Source: Gemmatimonadota bacterium (GTDB lineage: Bacteria > Latescibacterota > UBA2968 > UBA8231). From it: 43,427 nucleotides of DNA. The notes under the pieces were generated by a model, which saw only the letters and a program-made list of their open reading frames with translations, was not told the origin of the DNA and did not search any database. Within the stretch, counting starts at the first letter, position 1; every line of letters begins with the position of its first letter. The stretch lies in the NCBI GenBank assembly GCA_018673255.1, contig JABHDC010000172.1, positions 1 through 43,427 on the forward strand. Direction: 5' to 3'. Position numbers and translations under genes: made by a program. Positions 42,604-43,427 of this stretch are shown here, one piece after another.

Positions 42604-43427
42604 TCAGGCGTTGTCATCACCAGTAGCAGTCGCCGTGCCCTCATCGGCGATGTCATCTCCACCCACCTGGTCAGCCGGGGACGGATCAGCCTGAGATTCG
42701 TCATCCCCGGCGTTTTCTGCCGCCGCGTCTTCGGCCTTGGTTTCTTCCTCACGGACGAGATTGGTGAAGGCGTCGGCCGTCTCCATCTCGCGCTGCAATT
42801 CCTCCCCGTAGCCGAAGATGCGCTTAAGGGCCGCTCGCGGTTCTTCGTGAATGCCGAATGTCCGCAATGCCGCCGGATCAAGTTTTGGCAGTCGTTCTCC
42901 GCCGCCATCACCGATCTTCTCGCGGCGGCAGAGGAAATCTGCCAGGTGAATCAGCGACGGCAGGTCATTGCCACGCCCGAGTCGTCCGGGGGCATGATGG
43001 GAGGCGATCGTTTCCTCAAGCTGCCGGGGCAGATTCCACCGTTCGGCCAGCCAACCACCCACATCCGCGTGGGTGACGCCGAGGATCCGCTCCTCGGCCT
43101 CGCCGATATACAGATTCTCTTCCCTCATGAGCGCCAGGACCTGACCGAATTCATCCGGGAAATACTGGCTGAGAATCAGACGTCCGATATCGTGCAGAAT
43201 CCCGGCGGCAAACGCTTCACCTGGCACACGATACCGCAGCTTTGTAGCCAGCAGGCGCGCAGCGACACCGCAGGCAATCGAGTGTTCCCAGAATTTCTGA
43301 CGATCGAACTCACCCGAATCCCCATCGGCTCCGGCGAAACGCTCGAGAACGGAGACGCTGAGTCCGAGATTTTTCACCGTCTCGAAGCCAAGAACGACGA
43401 CGGCCAGATCTACCGTCGCGATCTCTC
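42604..43427 (-). CDS. HDOD-domain signalling protein (5' end cut by the window edge)
   Basis: At least 274 residues are visible; the reading frame runs through the right edge without a stop, so the N terminus is missing. The upstream residues (AVVVLGFETVKNLGLSVSVL) and the following HD-like core (FWEHSIACGVAARLLA, AGILHDIGRLI, VGGWLAERWNLP, IASHHAP) are typical of HDOD proteins, which bind signalling partners and mostly lack phosphodiesterase activity. Here HSIA and HD are kept, so activity is not excluded. The C-terminal 50 residues are acidic and low-complexity. The sensor kinase begins four bases after its stop. A GTG at 43377 is internal, not the start. Confidence 0.88.
   Translation of the reverse strand, partial: EIATVDLAVVVLGFETVKNLGLSVSVLERFAGADGDSGEFDRQKFWEHSIACGVAARLLATKLRYRVPGEAFAAGILHDIGRLILSQYFPDEFGQVLALMREENLYIGEAEERILGVTHADVGGWLAERWNLPRQLEETIASHHAPGRLGRGNDLPSLIHLADFLCRREKIGDGGGERLPKLDPAALRTFGIHEEPRAALKRIFGYGEELQREMETADAFTNLVREEETKAEDAAAENAGDDESQADPSPADQVGGDDIADEGTATATGDDNA

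Overview
This is a GC-rich chromosomal segment from a flagellated bacterium with an outer membrane. The outer membrane is inferred from several lipoproteins, a LolB-like lipoprotein, TPR lipoprotein and M23 envelope proteins. I count 34 protein genes, one cut by the right edge, and no rRNA, tRNA, CRISPR array, insertion sequence or prophage. A Minf_1886-family protein, a DUF4292-like lipoprotein, an OPT-like transporter of the type seen in poorly cultured phyla and a NusG-II/Gx-transporter pair suggest an uncultured lineage of the FCB/PVC type (Latescibacterota- or Poribacteria-like). That placement is inference; no marker gene in the window settles it.

Layout. 33-1652 (-): rlmN and a YdjM-like membrane hydrolase, divergent from 1800-6921 (+), which carries an M23 endopeptidase, a Minf_1886 protein, larC, a small FG-GAP secreted protein and a sugar-phosphate isomerase-like TIM barrel. 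6940-10294 (+): a secreted protein of unknown function, then dppA-like and dppB-like parts of a peptide/nickel-type ABC importer. 10306-14785 (-): a CNB-response regulator protein, the matching dppC-like permease, a TPR lipoprotein and a LolB-like lipoprotein, facing dppB tail to tail. 14896-18938 (-): a ZIP/heavy-metal-permease fusion overlapping glgB. 19080-21154 (+): a DprE1/DprE2-like epimerase pair. 21199-23963 (-): a PAP2-like membrane protein and RecD2 helicase. 23964-25826: an AT-rich, palindrome-rich leader, flagellin and its terminators.

25827-34677 (-) is the most unusual block. It holds a 1607-residue membrane protein fusing a degenerate M28 peptidase to an FtsX-type permease, then an OPT-like multi-spanning transporter with a large fibronectin-like insert, a protein of unknown function with an apparent internal duplication, and a PqqD-like protein. 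No ABC ATPase, PQQ gene or RiPP gene lies beside it. I propose it as a candidate undescribed envelope system.

34967-43427: a NusG-II/Gx-transporter pair (-), a small coiled-coil membrane protein with a near-consensus promoter (+), bifunctional rel (+), a small unknown gene (-), hisC (+), and a signalling operon (-) of HDOD protein, GAF sensor kinase and a DUF2802-like membrane protein.

Genes are tightly packed. ATGA or GTGA four-base overlaps join eight neighbouring pairs, so translational coupling is the rule here. Convincing promoters are few; the best are at 1687-1715 and 35892-35920.
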